DNA of 64,000 bases from Streptomyces bluensis (GCF_014650715.1 NZ_BMVM01000032.1:1-64000), one strand, 5' to 3'; positions 50,243 to 58,951 are shown, counted from the first letter of the stretch. Notes: a model not told the origin generated them from the letters alone. Translations and numbers: made by a program.

Positions 50243-50907
50243 GCAGCAGGGACGCGATCCTGGGCCGCGTACGACGCGCGCTCGCGGACGTACGACAGGA
50301 CGACACGCCGTACGACGAGATCATCGACCGGAGTTATCTGCGCGAGCACGGCCACCGGAGCGTCGAGGAGACGGTGGACCTCCTCGCCGAGAACCTGGCC
50401 GACTACCGGGCGCTCGTGCACCGCTGCACGGAAGAGGAGCTGCCGGAGGTGCTCATGCGGCTCCTGGCCGAGCGGGGGTCGACCAGCGTGCTCGTCCCGC
50501 CGCAGCTGCCGCCCTCCTGGTTGAAGGCGGTGGACGCGACCCGTGTCCACGACCGCGCGAACAGCACCCCGCACGAACTGGACCGGGTCGACAGCGTGGT
50601 GACGGGGTGCGCGCTCGCGATCGCCGAGACCGGCACCATCGTCCTGGACGGCTCGCCCGACCAGGGCCGTCGCCGCATCACTCTCGTCCCCGACCACCAC
50701 ATCTGCGTCGTACGCGTCCCCGGCCAGGTCGTCTCCTCGGTGCCGCAGGGCCTCGAACGCCTCGACCCGGCACGCCCGATGACCTGGATCTCCGGTCCTT
50801 CGGCGACCAGTGACATCGAGCTGGACCGCGTCGAGGGGGTGCACGGCCCGCGCACCCTGGAGGTGGTGCTCGTGAGCGGTCAGCCCCGGGCCGAGGTCGT
50901 CCCGTAG
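50239..50907 (+). CDS. lutC: lactate utilization subunit LutC
   Basis: About 222 residues, LUD-domain protein: STSVLVPPQLPPSWL, VVTGCALAIAETGTIVLDGS and GPSATSDIELDRVEGVHGPR, the conserved LutC end. GTG 50239 overlaps the lutB stop by 4 bp. Last gene of the apparent rhaI-rhaEW-rhaB-lutABC run; an imperfect hairpin follows. No LutR-type GntR regulator is near, which supports rhamnose control. Confidence 0.93.
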   Translation: MSSRDAILGRVRRALADVRQDDTPYDEIIDRSYLREHGHRSVEETVDLLAENLADYRALVHRCTEEELPEVLMRLLAERGSTSVLVPPQLPPSWLKAVDATRVHDRANSTPHELDRVDSVVTGCALAIAETGTIVLDGSPDQGRRRITLVPDHHICVVRVPGQVVSSVPQGLERLDPARPMTWISGPSATSDIELDRVEGVHGPRTLEVVLVSGQPRAEVVP

Positions 50908-50925
50908 CGTCTGGTGCTGCCGCAG

Positions 50926-50951
50926 GCGGGCCCCGCCGCTGCGGGACCCGC
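50926..50951. terminator. hairpin after lutC (convergent with udgX)
   Basis: GCGGGCCCCGC, 4-base loop, GCGGGACCCGC: 11-bp stem with one mismatch, 18 bp after the lutC stop and between convergent genes. Confidence 0.75.
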
Positions 50952-51023
50952 CGCGGAGGCGCTCCGGCTGGTCAGGTCAGCAGGTTGCAGTGCGCGGCCG
51001 GCCATGACGCAGGATCCCGCTGG

Positions 51024-51716
51024 TCAGGGCGACGGCTCGCACTCCGCCAGAGCCTTCGCGGCCACGCTCAGGTCCGACACCAGCCCGGCGTACGCGGCCT
51101 CTCGGTCCTTGTCGGAGGCGCGCAGAATGGCCGACGGGTGCAGCGTCGCGACGACGTACGCGCCCTCCTCCTCGCCCGGCATCCGGAGCAGGGCACCGCG
51201 GTCCTTCGTGACCCGGAACGAGCTGCCCATCAGGGCCTTGCCCGCGGTGGCGCCCAGGGCCACCACGACATCGGGACGCGTCAGGTGCAGTTCGGCCAGC
51301 AGCCAGGGGCGGCAGGCGGAGATCTCCCGCAGGTCCGGCGCCTTGTGGATGCGGCGTTTGCCGCCCGGGGCCACGGTGAACTTGAAGTGCTTGACCGCGT
51401 TGGTCACGTACGCCTCGTCCCGGTCGATGCCGGCCTCCTCCAGCGCCTTGCCGAGGAGCCGCCCGGCCGGCCCGACGAAGGGCTCGCCCCGCCTGTCCTC
51501 CTGGTCCCCCGGCTGCTCGCCGACCAGCACGATGCGGGCGGACTCGGGGCCCTTGCCGAAGACGGTCCGGGTGGCGTTCTCATGCAGGGGGCAGCCCTGG
51601 CAGCGGGCGGCGGCCCGCCGGTGTGCGTCGAGGCCACCGCTGCGGGGCAGATACGGCCCGGCATCGTAGGGCCGGCCGCCCCTCGTGTTCTCCCGCGTGG
51701 TCTTCGAGGGGCACAT
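51024..51716 (-). CDS. udgX: UdgX-type uracil-DNA glycosylase
   Basis: About 230 residues of the family 4-like uracil-DNA glycosylase fold: motif A GEQPGDQED (66-74) and a late ATLHPSAILR segment. The loop KRRIH at 120-124 is the hallmark of UdgX; its His (here 124) is the residue that forms a covalent bond with the abasic sugar after uracil removal in the Mycobacterium smegmatis enzyme. Cys 39, 42 and 135 are candidates for the Fe-S cluster, whereas the last family 4 Cys is replaced (VVVALGATA). ATG 51716 is chosen because GGAGGTG lies 6 bases upstream. Likely a DNA-repair or stress protein. Confidence 0.92.
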   Translation of the reverse strand: MCPSKTTRENTRGGRPYDAGPYLPRSGGLDAHRRAAARCQGCPLHENATRTVFGKGPESARIVLVGEQPGDQEDRRGEPFVGPAGRLLGKALEEAGIDRDEAYVTNAVKHFKFTVAPGGKRRIHKAPDLREISACRPWLLAELHLTRPDVVVALGATAGKALMGSSFRVTKDRGALLRMPGEEEGAYVVATLHPSAILRASDKDREAAYAGLVSDLSVAAKALAECEPSP

Positions 51717-51850
51717 GGGCCTCACCTCCAGCGAATCCGAGTACCCCCTCGGTCCCCGCGAAAGCGTCGCGGCCGCCCCTCAAGATGCGGGCAGTCGCTC
51801 ACCGCAGTGCCATGGAGACAAGAGACGGCTCGCGTCACGCGGGAGGGACG

Positions 51851-52192
51851 ATGCCCTCACAGAGCCATCCGGAAGGCAGCGGGCCCCCGGAGACGGCGAC
51901 CGACGCCACCGAGCGGATCTTTGAGCTCGAAGAAGAGGTTCACCAGCTCAAGGAGGCCGTCACCTCGCATGCCGTCGTCGACCAGGCGATCGGCATGATC
52001 GTCGCCTGGGCCCGGGTCACGCCCGACCAGGGCTGGTCGGTCCTGCGGGAGGTCTCGCAGCACACGAACATCAAGCTGCGCAACATAGCCGAGATGATCA
52101 TCATCTGGGGCCGCAACGGCGAGCTGCCGCCGGAGATCCGGGCCGAGCTGGAGGACACCCTCGACCGCTACGGGCCCACCCGGCTCCCGTAG
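51851..52192 (+). CDS. stand-alone ANTAR-domain RNA-binding regulator
   Basis: About 113 residues. A short coiled-coil helix (ERIFELEEEVHQLKEAV) leads into an ANTAR three-helix domain: VVDQAIGMIVAWARVTPDQG, then VLREVSQHTNIKLRNIAEM. ANTAR proteins bind paired hairpins in nascent RNA and prevent termination. No GAF or receiver domain is fused, so the signal must come from oligomerisation or another protein. GGGAGGGA is 3-8 bases before ATG 51851. Confidence 0.87.
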   Translation: MPSQSHPEGSGPPETATDATERIFELEEEVHQLKEAVTSHAVVDQAIGMIVAWARVTPDQGWSVLREVSQHTNIKLRNIAEMIIIWGRNGELPPEIRAELEDTLDRYGPTRLP

Positions 52193-52222
52193 GACCTACC
52201 CGGCTCCCGTAGGCCCACCTGG
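52188..52222. repeat. short direct repeats after the ANTAR gene
   Basis: CCCGGCTCCCGTAGG occurs twice (overlapping the stop codon, then again about 18 bp later) and a third decayed copy (CCTGGTTCCCGCAGG) follows. The rest of 52223-52362 holds no recognised element. Confidence 0.6.
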
Positions 52223-52362
52223 TTCCCGCAGGAATCGGCGCTCCCTGAAGCCCGTGGCGGAGCTCCGGCGTGTTTCAGCGGCTTCATCCTGGTTAGTTCG
52301 GAGCGGTGAGGGACCGTTCTGACGAACCCGTCCCGGGAGGGTTCGACAGTGAGCTCACCGTC

Positions 52363-52400
52363 CGGCCGCCCGGTCGAGAATTCTCGACCGGGCGGCCGGA
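52363..52400. terminator. 38-bp perfect palindrome, bidirectional terminator
   Basis: Nineteen bases (CCGGCCGCCCGGTCGAGAA) are followed directly by their exact reverse complement, with GAATTC at the centre. It lies between the convergent ANTAR (+) and sigma factor (-) genes, so it can end both transcripts. A loop-less perfect palindrome of this length is unusual. Confidence 0.85.
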
Positions 52401-52464
52401 TTGACCGGGAGGCTCGGTTGAACCGGGAGGAGGCTGGTTGGGGGCGCCACAGACTTCTCTCTGG

Positions 52465-53259
52465 TCACACGGACTCGGTCAGCATCTCGTCGCGCAGGCG
52501 GGCGCAGCAGCCGCTGATCAGCCGGGAGACGTGCATCTGGGAGATGCCGAGTTGCTGGGCGATGTGGCTCTGCGTCATACCGCGGAAGAACCGCAGGTAG
52601 AGAATGGTCCGCTCACGTTCCGGGAGCGCGCGCAGACACGGCTTGACGGACTCGCGGTCGACGACGAGGTCGAAGCCGCCGTCCGGTCCACCGAGGGCGT
52701 CCCCCAGCGAGAAGCCGTCGTCGCTGCCCTGGAGCTCGGCGTCCAGCGACAGCGTGCTGAAGCAGTCCAGAGCCTCCATGCCGACAAGCACGTCCTCCTC
52801 GCTGAGATGGGCGTACTCGGCGATCTCGCCGACGGTCGGACTGCGTCCGGAGACCTCCTGCGACAGGTCCTTCGACGCCGAGCGCACCCGGTTGCGCAGG
52901 TCCTGGACGCGGCGCGGCACGTGCAGGACCCACATGTGGTCCCGGAAGTGCCGCTTGATCTCTCCGGTGATGGTGGGGACGGCGTAGCTCTCGAAGGCGT
53001 TGCCCCGCACCGGGTCGTAGCGGTCGACGGCCTTGACGAGGCCGAGCGCCGCCACCTGACAGAGGTCTTCGAGAGACTCGCCGCGCCCCCGGAACCGGAC
53101 GGCGATCCGCTCGGCCATGGGCAGCCATGCCTGGACGATGTCGTCACGCAACGCCTGGCTCTCCGGCCCGTCCGGCAGCGCCCGGAGCCGGTCGAAGGCG
53201 TCGGCCGTGTCGGGGGCGTCGTCGTGCGGATGTTGCCTCGTTCTCACGGTGATGCGCAT
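52465..53259 (-). CDS. SigF/SigB-family (group 3) stress/sporulation sigma factor
   Basis: About 264 residues. Region 2: RFRGRGESLEDLCQVAALGL and YDPVRGNAFESYAVPTITGE, the SigF/SigB hallmark. Region 3: VGEIAEYAHLSEEDVLVGME. Region 4: LPERERTILYLRFFRGMTQS and IAQQLGISQMHVSRLI. Such factors are held by RsbW-type anti-sigma kinases and freed by STAS antagonists. No anti-sigma gene is adjacent, but STAS and HATPase proteins occur elsewhere in the window. ATG 53259 with GGGAG about 11 bases upstream. The upstream 211 bp has no recognised consensus promoter. Confidence 0.92.
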   Translation of the reverse strand: MRITVRTRQHPHDDAPDTADAFDRLRALPDGPESQALRDDIVQAWLPMAERIAVRFRGRGESLEDLCQVAALGLVKAVDRYDPVRGNAFESYAVPTITGEIKRHFRDHMWVLHVPRRVQDLRNRVRSASKDLSQEVSGRSPTVGEIAEYAHLSEEDVLVGMEALDCFSTLSLDAELQGSDDGFSLGDALGGPDGGFDLVVDRESVKPCLRALPERERTILYLRFFRGMTQSHIAQQLGISQMHVSRLISGCCARLRDEMLTESV

Positions 53260-53470
53260 ACGCGTCGCATCTCCCTCCACGAGTGACCGGGCAGTCACCA
53301 TGGGAGGGCGCGCACTCGGACCGCACGGGGAGACACTCGGGGCCTGGCGCACCAGCTCCCACGGACGTGCCTCCTGTCCGAAGCACTACCCGCTCATTTC
53401 CCGCCTTTCGGACTAAAGAAACAATTCGGACGGACTCATTTCCGATGACCTGATGATGCGGGCCGTCGAG

Positions 53471-53833
53471 CTAACCCGGTGACTTGGCGTAACCCGTCGC
53501 CATGCCACCCGCGAAGTCGTACAGCACGCACTGTTCGTCACCCACGACCCAGGCGTCGTGTCCGGGCGGGACGACAAAGGCCTCGCCGGCTTCGAGCTCG
53601 GCCTCCTCACCGCCCTCCATACGGATACGCATACGTCCCTGGACGATATAGCCGGTGTGGTGGACCTGGCAGTGCTCGGTGCCCATGATCGGTGCCACGG
53701 ACTCCGTCCAGCGCCAGCCGGGGTCGAAGGTGGCCACGGCGAAGTCCAGTCCGGTCAGATGGACCGCCTCCAGGTGCCCGCGCGGGAAATCGCGCCGTTC
53801 GTCGGGCTTGCCGACCATTTTCGCCTCAATCAT
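53471..53833 (-). CDS. cupin-domain protein
   Basis: About 120 residues, single cupin barrel: GWRWTESVAPIMGTEHCQVH (motif 1 with His candidates), HTGYIVQGRMRIRMEGGEEA and EAFVVPPGHDAWVVGDEQ (motif 2). It may bind a metal and small ligand; activity unknown. AAGGAG is 5 bases before ATG 53833. Confidence 0.85.
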   Translation of the reverse strand: MIEAKMVGKPDERRDFPRGHLEAVHLTGLDFAVATFDPGWRWTESVAPIMGTEHCQVHHTGYIVQGRMRIRMEGGEEAELEAGEAFVVPPGHDAWVVGDEQCVLYDFAGGMATGYAKSPG

Positions 53834-54009
53834 GACGGCTCCTTCTGTTCCGGCAATTCCGCTCCCCCATGTCCATCGTCCGTCTGTCAAGCCGGGACTG
53901 CCATCGGAGGGACAGCGGTGACGGGCACGGCTCGTGCGGGCCACCACCGTGCGCGACCGCCGTCGGCACGACCCATCCCGTGGTGCCGACGAGGGGCGGG
54001 ACGCCGGGT

Positions 54010-54075
54010 GGGGGTGGGTGACGTGGGAGCGGCACCCACCCCCGTGGGTGACGTGGGAGCGGCACCCACCCCCGT
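54010..54075. terminator. terminator-like hairpin inside a duplicated 30-bp unit
   Basis: GGGGGTGGGTG (54010-54020) pairs perfectly with CACCCACCCCC (54033-54043), 12-base loop. The 30-bp unit beginning GGGTGACGTGGGAGCGGCAC is present twice without spacing (54016-54045 and 54046-54075), so a second, shorter arm pairing is possible. It lies between the cupin start and the DUF1996 stop, after the leftward DUF1996 gene. The remainder of 53834-54009 shows nothing recognised. Confidence 0.75.
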
Positions 54076-54081
54076 GGACGA

Positions 54082-55569
54082 TCAGCTGCACTTACGTCCG
54101 GTGTTGATGCACTGCGTCATCTTCTTCATCAGCCGCTCGTCGAAGACGTTGATGAAGTCGTCGTGGTCGGTGACGGGCTTGTGCGCCTGCTCGGGGAAGC
54201 CGTCCACGGCGAAGAACGGTCGGGTCTTGCCGTTGTCCTTCACGCTGGGCGCGTCCGCGTCGTACACCAGACGGTGGACCAGCTGCGGAATGGCCTTGAA
54301 GCCGCTCGGGCACGCGCCGCTCGCGTCGGCGAAGGCCACGTGCGTACGGTGGTTGGCGCTGTCGATGTTGCTGCCGTCCCAGCAGCTCTGGTACTTGAAC
54401 GTACGCACCACGTCGCTGCCCGACGGGCAGAGGGGGTACTTGTCCTTCAGCTGCACCTTGTTCTCGAAGCCGGTGCAGCTCCAGGAGGCATTGGCGTTCG
54501 CCGTGCCGTTGGTGAACGCCTTGGCGTCACCGGTGATGATGCGCAGGAACTTCGGCATCGCCACCACCTTGCCGCGGGGGTTGCCGACGAAGGTCAGGGT
54601 GGACTTCTTGGCCGTCAGGATCTTGCCGGTGTTGCCCTCGGCGCCGCCGCCCTGCTGGTCCGCGTCGAACTCCTTGGTGCCGTCCTGCAGACGCAGCACC
54701 GGCCAGTAGTAGGAGGACTTGTCGCCGCGGTTCTGGCAACTGGTCTTTGCCTTGGCGAAGTCCTGGTCGGTCGCGAAGGCGTTGTTGGACTGGTTGCCGA
54801 CGTAGTCGTGCGTGTGGTGTGCGCCGTTGGTGACACCGGGCGCGACGATGACGTTGTCGGTGTTGTACAGCTTGTTGGCGTTCACGCCGCACTTGGTGGC
54901 GAAGGTGCCCGTCGAGGCCTTCCCCGACTTGCGCGGTGCGCTCACATTGGGGCGGACCTTGGTGATGTCCACGTAGTCGGCGGCGACGGGGCCGTTACCG
55001 GCCGGTTGTCCGGCATTGCCGTTGCCGCCGCCCTGGTTGCCGCCCTGGTTGTTGCCACCCCCCTGGTTGTTGCCCTGACCGGCGTCGGTCTGGTTACCAC
55101 CGGTGGACAGCAACGTGCAGGCGGCCAGAGCCTCAAGGCCCTGCGGCTTGGCGCCCGAGCGGCCGATGGCGATCACGATCCGGTCGATCGTGGCCGTCCG
55201 CTTGTCCTTCAGCGGGCCCACGATCGCGTTCTGCGCGAAGCCGGCGTCCTGCTGCATGGCCCGCTGGGACGTGGAAAGACGCTGGTATGCCTCGGCTATC
55301 TGCTTGTCGAGGAGCGCCAGTTCCTTGTCCACCTGAGACCGGGCCCGGTCGGGAACCGCCTTTAACTGCTGGCCGACGTCGGGGCAGTCGATGGTGGAGG
55401 TCGGGGTCGCCGCCGACTGGTTCTGGGCGGAAGCCTGCGCCGTGCTGGTCTCACCGGCTGAGGCGTAGATGTTGGCCGCCACGATTCCACCGGCTCCCAT
55501 GGCCAGCGCTGCCACCGCGCCCACAGCTCGAACGGTGGTCTTCGATCTCTTTCGCGTGTTGCGTCTCAT
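54082..55569 (-). CDS. secreted DUF1996 protein with Gly/Asn/Gln linker
   Basis: About 495 residues. N-terminal membrane/secretion signal (basic MRRNTRKRSK, then AVAALAMGAGGIVAANIYAS). A helical region (about 45-140) is followed by a low-complexity linker of Gly, Asn and Gln (about 162-190) and a C-terminal DUF1996 domain with GVTNGAHHTHDYVGNQSNN, WPVLRLQDG and WDGSNIDSANHRTHVAFAD. The family is common in secreted proteins of fungi and Streptomyces and has no known activity; the many conserved His and Asp suggest metal or glycan binding. GAGAGG 4 bases before ATG 55569. Confidence 0.86.
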   Translation of the reverse strand: MRRNTRKRSKTTVRAVGAVAALAMGAGGIVAANIYASAGETSTAQASAQNQSAATPTSTIDCPDVGQQLKAVPDRARSQVDKELALLDKQIAEAYQRLSTSQRAMQQDAGFAQNAIVGPLKDKRTATIDRIVIAIGRSGAKPQGLEALAACTLLSTGGNQTDAGQGNNQGGGNNQGGNQGGGNGNAGQPAGNGPVAADYVDITKVRPNVSAPRKSGKASTGTFATKCGVNANKLYNTDNVIVAPGVTNGAHHTHDYVGNQSNNAFATDQDFAKAKTSCQNRGDKSSYYWPVLRLQDGTKEFDADQQGGGAEGNTGKILTAKKSTLTFVGNPRGKVVAMPKFLRIITGDAKAFTNGTANANASWSCTGFENKVQLKDKYPLCPSGSDVVRTFKYQSCWDGSNIDSANHRTHVAFADASGACPSGFKAIPQLVHRLVYDADAPSVKDNGKTRPFFAVDGFPEQAHKPVTDHDDFINVFDERLMKKMTQCINTGRKCS

Positions 55570-55672
55570 CAGGCCTCTCTGAAACTTCCTCTGAGCCGGC
55601 GGTTGCGTCCGGTGTGTGTGAAGCTCCCTTCGATACGGATCTGAGCGCCACATGTTCAGCGAAGTCTCAGAT

Positions 55673-55690
55673 TCATGGTTTCCTCCATGA
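55673..55690. promoter_or_regulatory. inverted repeat upstream of the DUF1996 gene
   Basis: TCATGG, 6 bases, CCATGA, about 105 bp before the DUF1996 start. The 383-bp gap 55570-55952 between divergent genes also has a second inverted repeat GTGAC-TCGC-GTCAC (55821-55834) near the ABC operon. No iron box is seen. Confidence 0.45.
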
Positions 55691-55952
55691 ACGAACCAGA
55701 CATGAGGGAACGAATCCGGCACCAGAGGCGAGTCACCCACACCGCCCCACGCCGGAACGGCCGTTGAGCAAAAAGATTCGTGGTACAGCTATTTCAAGCC
55801 AACGGTGCAGCACAGAGCTAGTGACTCGCGTCACGACCAGAACGACCAAAAGACACACTATGAGCTCTGGCGACTGAAGGATTTACCCGCCTGACCTGGG
55901 TCTCTAACCTCCCGGCAACAGCTGCCAGAAGGCACGCGTTCAAAGGAGAACC

Positions 55953-57152
55953 ATGGCCAGATCCAGCCACCTCGGCTCACGAGACGTCGCCGCCACGGGC
56001 ACCACACCCGGGCTCGCTCACCCCGCCCGTCGCCGCTCCGCGACCGCGCTCGGCGTGGTCCTCGCGCTCGGACTGCTGACCGCCTGCGGGGGCGGCGACA
56101 AGCCCGCGGTGGCGGAGAACAAGATCAGCACGGGAAAGGTGCCCGTCTACTACCCCAAGGACTACAACGCCCTGATCGCGCAGGCGAAGAAGGAGGGCGG
56201 CAAGATCACCGTCTACTCCAACCTCGGCGACGAGAACATGGCGCCCATCGTCCGTGACTTCAAGAAGAAGTACGACTTCATCAAGACCGTCTCGGTCAAC
56301 GAGCTCGACAGCGACGAGCTGTTCCAGAAGGTCCTCTCGGAGAACGCGGCCGGGAGTTCGCCCGCGGACGTGCTGATCTCCAGCGCGGCGAGCGCCTGGG
56401 CGAACTTCGCGCAGCGCGAGGGCACGGTGATGGAGTACAAGACCCCGGAGCTCGCCGCACTCGGCGACGAAGCGGAGCTGCTGCCCAGCGTCTACTCGCT
56501 GTCGCAGGACCCGATGACGATCGCCTACAACACGAGCCTGATGGAGAAGCCGCCGACCGGCATGGCCGACCTGGCCAGAATCGTGAGCGCCGACGAGGGC
56601 AAGTTCAAGAACAAGGTGACGGTCCGTGACCCGGAGGGCTCGTTCGGCTTCTCGGTGACCAAGGCGCTGACCGAGGGCAACCCCGGGGCGTGGGACGCGC
56701 TGAAGACGATCCTCCCGCTGACCCGTCCGGAGACCTCCTCCGGGACGCAGCTGGAGAAGATCGTCTCCGGTGAGTACACGGCGGGCTTCCTGATCAGCGC
56801 CTCGCCCGCGTACCCGGTCGTCGACGACAGCGCCGGGCTGGTGAAGATCGTCTTCCCTGAGGACGGCACCGTGGTCCTCCCCCGTGGCATGGGCATCTCC
56901 GCCGAGGCGCCGCACCCGGCGACCTCGAAGCTGTTCATGGACTTCGCGCTCTCCACGGAGGGCCAGCGCGCGGTCGCCGAGGGCGGACTGGCCTCCTACC
57001 GCGAGGGCGTCAAGGGCCGGGGCCTGCACACGTACCAGGAGGTCGTGGACAAGGTCGGCGAGGACAAGATCATCCACGTCGACTACTCCGCCGTCGCGAA
57101 GAACGACGCCGACGCCTGGCTCGAACGCTTCAACGGCCTCCTCAAGAAGTAG
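55953..57152 (+). CDS. ABC transporter substrate-binding lipoprotein, ferric/thiamine-type
   Basis: About 399 residues. Signal region ends in a lipobox LLTACGG (about 46), after an unusually long N-terminal part (about 30 residues before the hydrophobic stretch). Binding-protein fold of the FbpA/AfuA class: GGKITVYSNLGDENMAPIVR, SPADVLISSAASAWANFAQR, VLPRGMGISAEAPHPATSKL. Such proteins carry ferric iron, thiamine, hexose phosphates or phosphonates; the absence of an iron box makes iron less certain. AAAGGAG 5 bases before ATG 55953. First gene of a three-gene operon. Confidence 0.87.
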   Translation: MARSSHLGSRDVAATGTTPGLAHPARRRSATALGVVLALGLLTACGGGDKPAVAENKISTGKVPVYYPKDYNALIAQAKKEGGKITVYSNLGDENMAPIVRDFKKKYDFIKTVSVNELDSDELFQKVLSENAAGSSPADVLISSAASAWANFAQREGTVMEYKTPELAALGDEAELLPSVYSLSQDPMTIAYNTSLMEKPPTGMADLARIVSADEGKFKNKVTVRDPEGSFGFSVTKALTEGNPGAWDALKTILPLTRPETSSGTQLEKIVSGEYTAGFLISASPAYPVVDDSAGLVKIVFPEDGTVVLPRGMGISAEAPHPATSKLFMDFALSTEGQRAVAEGGLASYREGVKGRGLHTYQEVVDKVGEDKIIHVDYSAVAKNDADAWLERFNGLLKK

Positions 57153-57181
57153 GCAGCCCGGGACGATCGGAGTCAGAGCAG

Positions 57182-58951
57182 ATGTCAACCCTCACCCCGC
57201 CGGTCCGCACGTCGGCCGACGAGCACCAAGAGACGTTCAAGCCGCCGCGTTACCGCCGCCCCCTCGGCATCGGACGGGATCAGGTCGTCCAGTACGCGGT
57301 CCTCGCGTTCCTCGCCGTCCTCGTCCTGGCTCCGATCGTCCCGACCCTCTACCAGAGCGTGCGCAACCGCCCGCTCTACGAAGCCGGAGGAGCCTTCACG
57401 GTCCGCGGCTACGTCGACCTCTTCACGGACGCGGGCTTCGGCGAAGTGGCGCTCAACACGCTGCTGTTCGCCGGACTGACCACGCTGCTGAGCCTCGCCA
57501 TCGCCATCCCGATGGCGATCGTGGTGGTCCGGACGAAGCTGCCGGGCGGCCGGCTGATCGCGCTGGCGATGCAGTGGCCGTTCTTCATCTCCTCGCTGAT
57601 CCTCGGCTTCGGCTGGATCATCATGTATGGCCCGGCCGGGTTCGTCAGCATCAAGGTCCAGCAGATCTTCGGCGGCGTGCCGTGGAACCTGTACTCGATT
57701 CCCGGGATGGCCCTCACGGAGGCCGTGGCGCTCGCGCCCATCGCCTATGTGTTCTGCGCCAACGCGCTGCGCCAGTCCGACGCGTCCCTGGAGTCCGCGG
57801 CCCAGGTCTGTGGTGCCGGACCGCTCAGGATCCTGGGGCAGGTGGTCGTCCCGCTGCTGCGGCCGCCCATCGTCTACAGCGCCATCCTGGTGTTCTCCGT
57901 CTCCATCGAGACCCTGAGTGTGCCGCTGCTGTACGGCCAGCCGGTGAACATCGACGTGTTCTCGACGTTCCTTTACCACAACGGCCTGCAGTCGGTGGAC
58001 CCCGACTACACGATGCTGGGCGCCGCCTCGACGATCATCCTGCTCGTCACCCTGACCCTGGTGGCCGTACAGGCCAAACTCCTCAAGGACGCCGCGCGGT
58101 TCGTCTCCGTGCGCGGCAAGGTGACCCGCCCCCGCAAGCTCGACCTGGGCTGGCTGAAGTGGGTGAGCATCGCGTTCATCTGGTGCTACGTCATCATCGG
58201 TGCCCTGGTCCCGATCGGCGGCCTGGTCTTCCGCTCCTTCACGCTGGTCTTCACCCCGCTCCAGTCGCCGCTGAAGACGATCACCACGCAGAACTACAAG
58301 ATCGTGTTCGACTCGGACAACTACGTCCAGTCCCTCTGGAACAGCCTCATCGTGGCCGGCGTCGGCTCGGTGGTGGTCAGTGCCCTCGCGGTGGTCGCGG
58401 TGATGGTCGCCCGCCGCTCCACCTTCCGCTTCGGCCGGGCCGTCGAATACCTCGCGCTGATCCCGCAGTCGCTGCCCGGCATCATCATCGGTATCGGCTT
58501 CTTCTGGGCCTTCGCTCTCGCCCCGTTCGGCGTCGGCGAGTTGCTGCAGGGCACGGTCTACGCCGTCATCATCGCCTTCGGCATGCGCGCCCTGCCCAGT
58601 GCGTTCGGCTCGGTCGCCCCCGCGATCATGCAGATCGGCGGCGAACTCGACAACGCGGCCCGGGTGTCCGGCGCCGACTGGCTGATGACGTTCTTCCGGG
58701 TTCTGCGGGCCCTCGTCACCCCCGCGTTCGCCGGAGCCCTCGTGCTCACCTTCGTGATCATGCTCAAGGAGTACTCGCCGGCCGTGTTCCTGAGCTCCGC
58801 GGACAACAACATCCTGGGAACCACCATGCTCAGCCTCTGGACCCAGGGCCGGGCCGGATCCGTCGCCGCGCTGGCAACCCTCCAGATCGCCATCACCGCG
58901 GTCTTCGTCGCACTCGCAGGACTGCTCATGAAGGGAAAGCACCATGCCTGA
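57182..58951 (+). CDS. ABC transporter permease, fused double-domain (FbpB-like)
   Basis: About 589 residues with two permease units of about six segments each, as in FbpB/SfuB. Both halves carry the EAA loop: SLESAAQVCGAGPLRILGQV (first) and ELDNAARVSGADWLMTFFRV (second). It forms the whole membrane channel by itself. It follows the binding-protein gene by 29 bp, and its end overlaps the ATPase start by 8 bp. Confidence 0.9.
   Translation: MSTLTPPVRTSADEHQETFKPPRYRRPLGIGRDQVVQYAVLAFLAVLVLAPIVPTLYQSVRNRPLYEAGGAFTVRGYVDLFTDAGFGEVALNTLLFAGLTTLLSLAIAIPMAIVVVRTKLPGGRLIALAMQWPFFISSLILGFGWIIMYGPAGFVSIKVQQIFGGVPWNLYSIPGMALTEAVALAPIAYVFCANALRQSDASLESAAQVCGAGPLRILGQVVVPLLRPPIVYSAILVFSVSIETLSVPLLYGQPVNIDVFSTFLYHNGLQSVDPDYTMLGAASTIILLVTLTLVAVQAKLLKDAARFVSVRGKVTRPRKLDLGWLKWVSIAFIWCYVIIGALVPIGGLVFRSFTLVFTPLQSPLKTITTQNYKIVFDSDNYVQSLWNSLIVAGVGSVVVSALAVVAVMVARRSTFRFGRAVEYLALIPQSLPGIIIGIGFFWAFALAPFGVGELLQGTVYAVIIAFGMRALPSAFGSVAPAIMQIGGELDNAARVSGADWLMTFFRVLRALVTPAFAGALVLTFVIMLKEYSPAVFLSSADNNILGTTMLSLWTQGRAGSVAALATLQIAITAVFVALAGLLMKGKHHA

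Noticed and set aside
55570..55952. Possible iron box upstream of the ferric-type ABC operon
   Set aside because: No TTAGG/CCTAA pair at the proper distance was found. Only GTGAC/GTCAC and TCATGG/CCATGA repeats are present.
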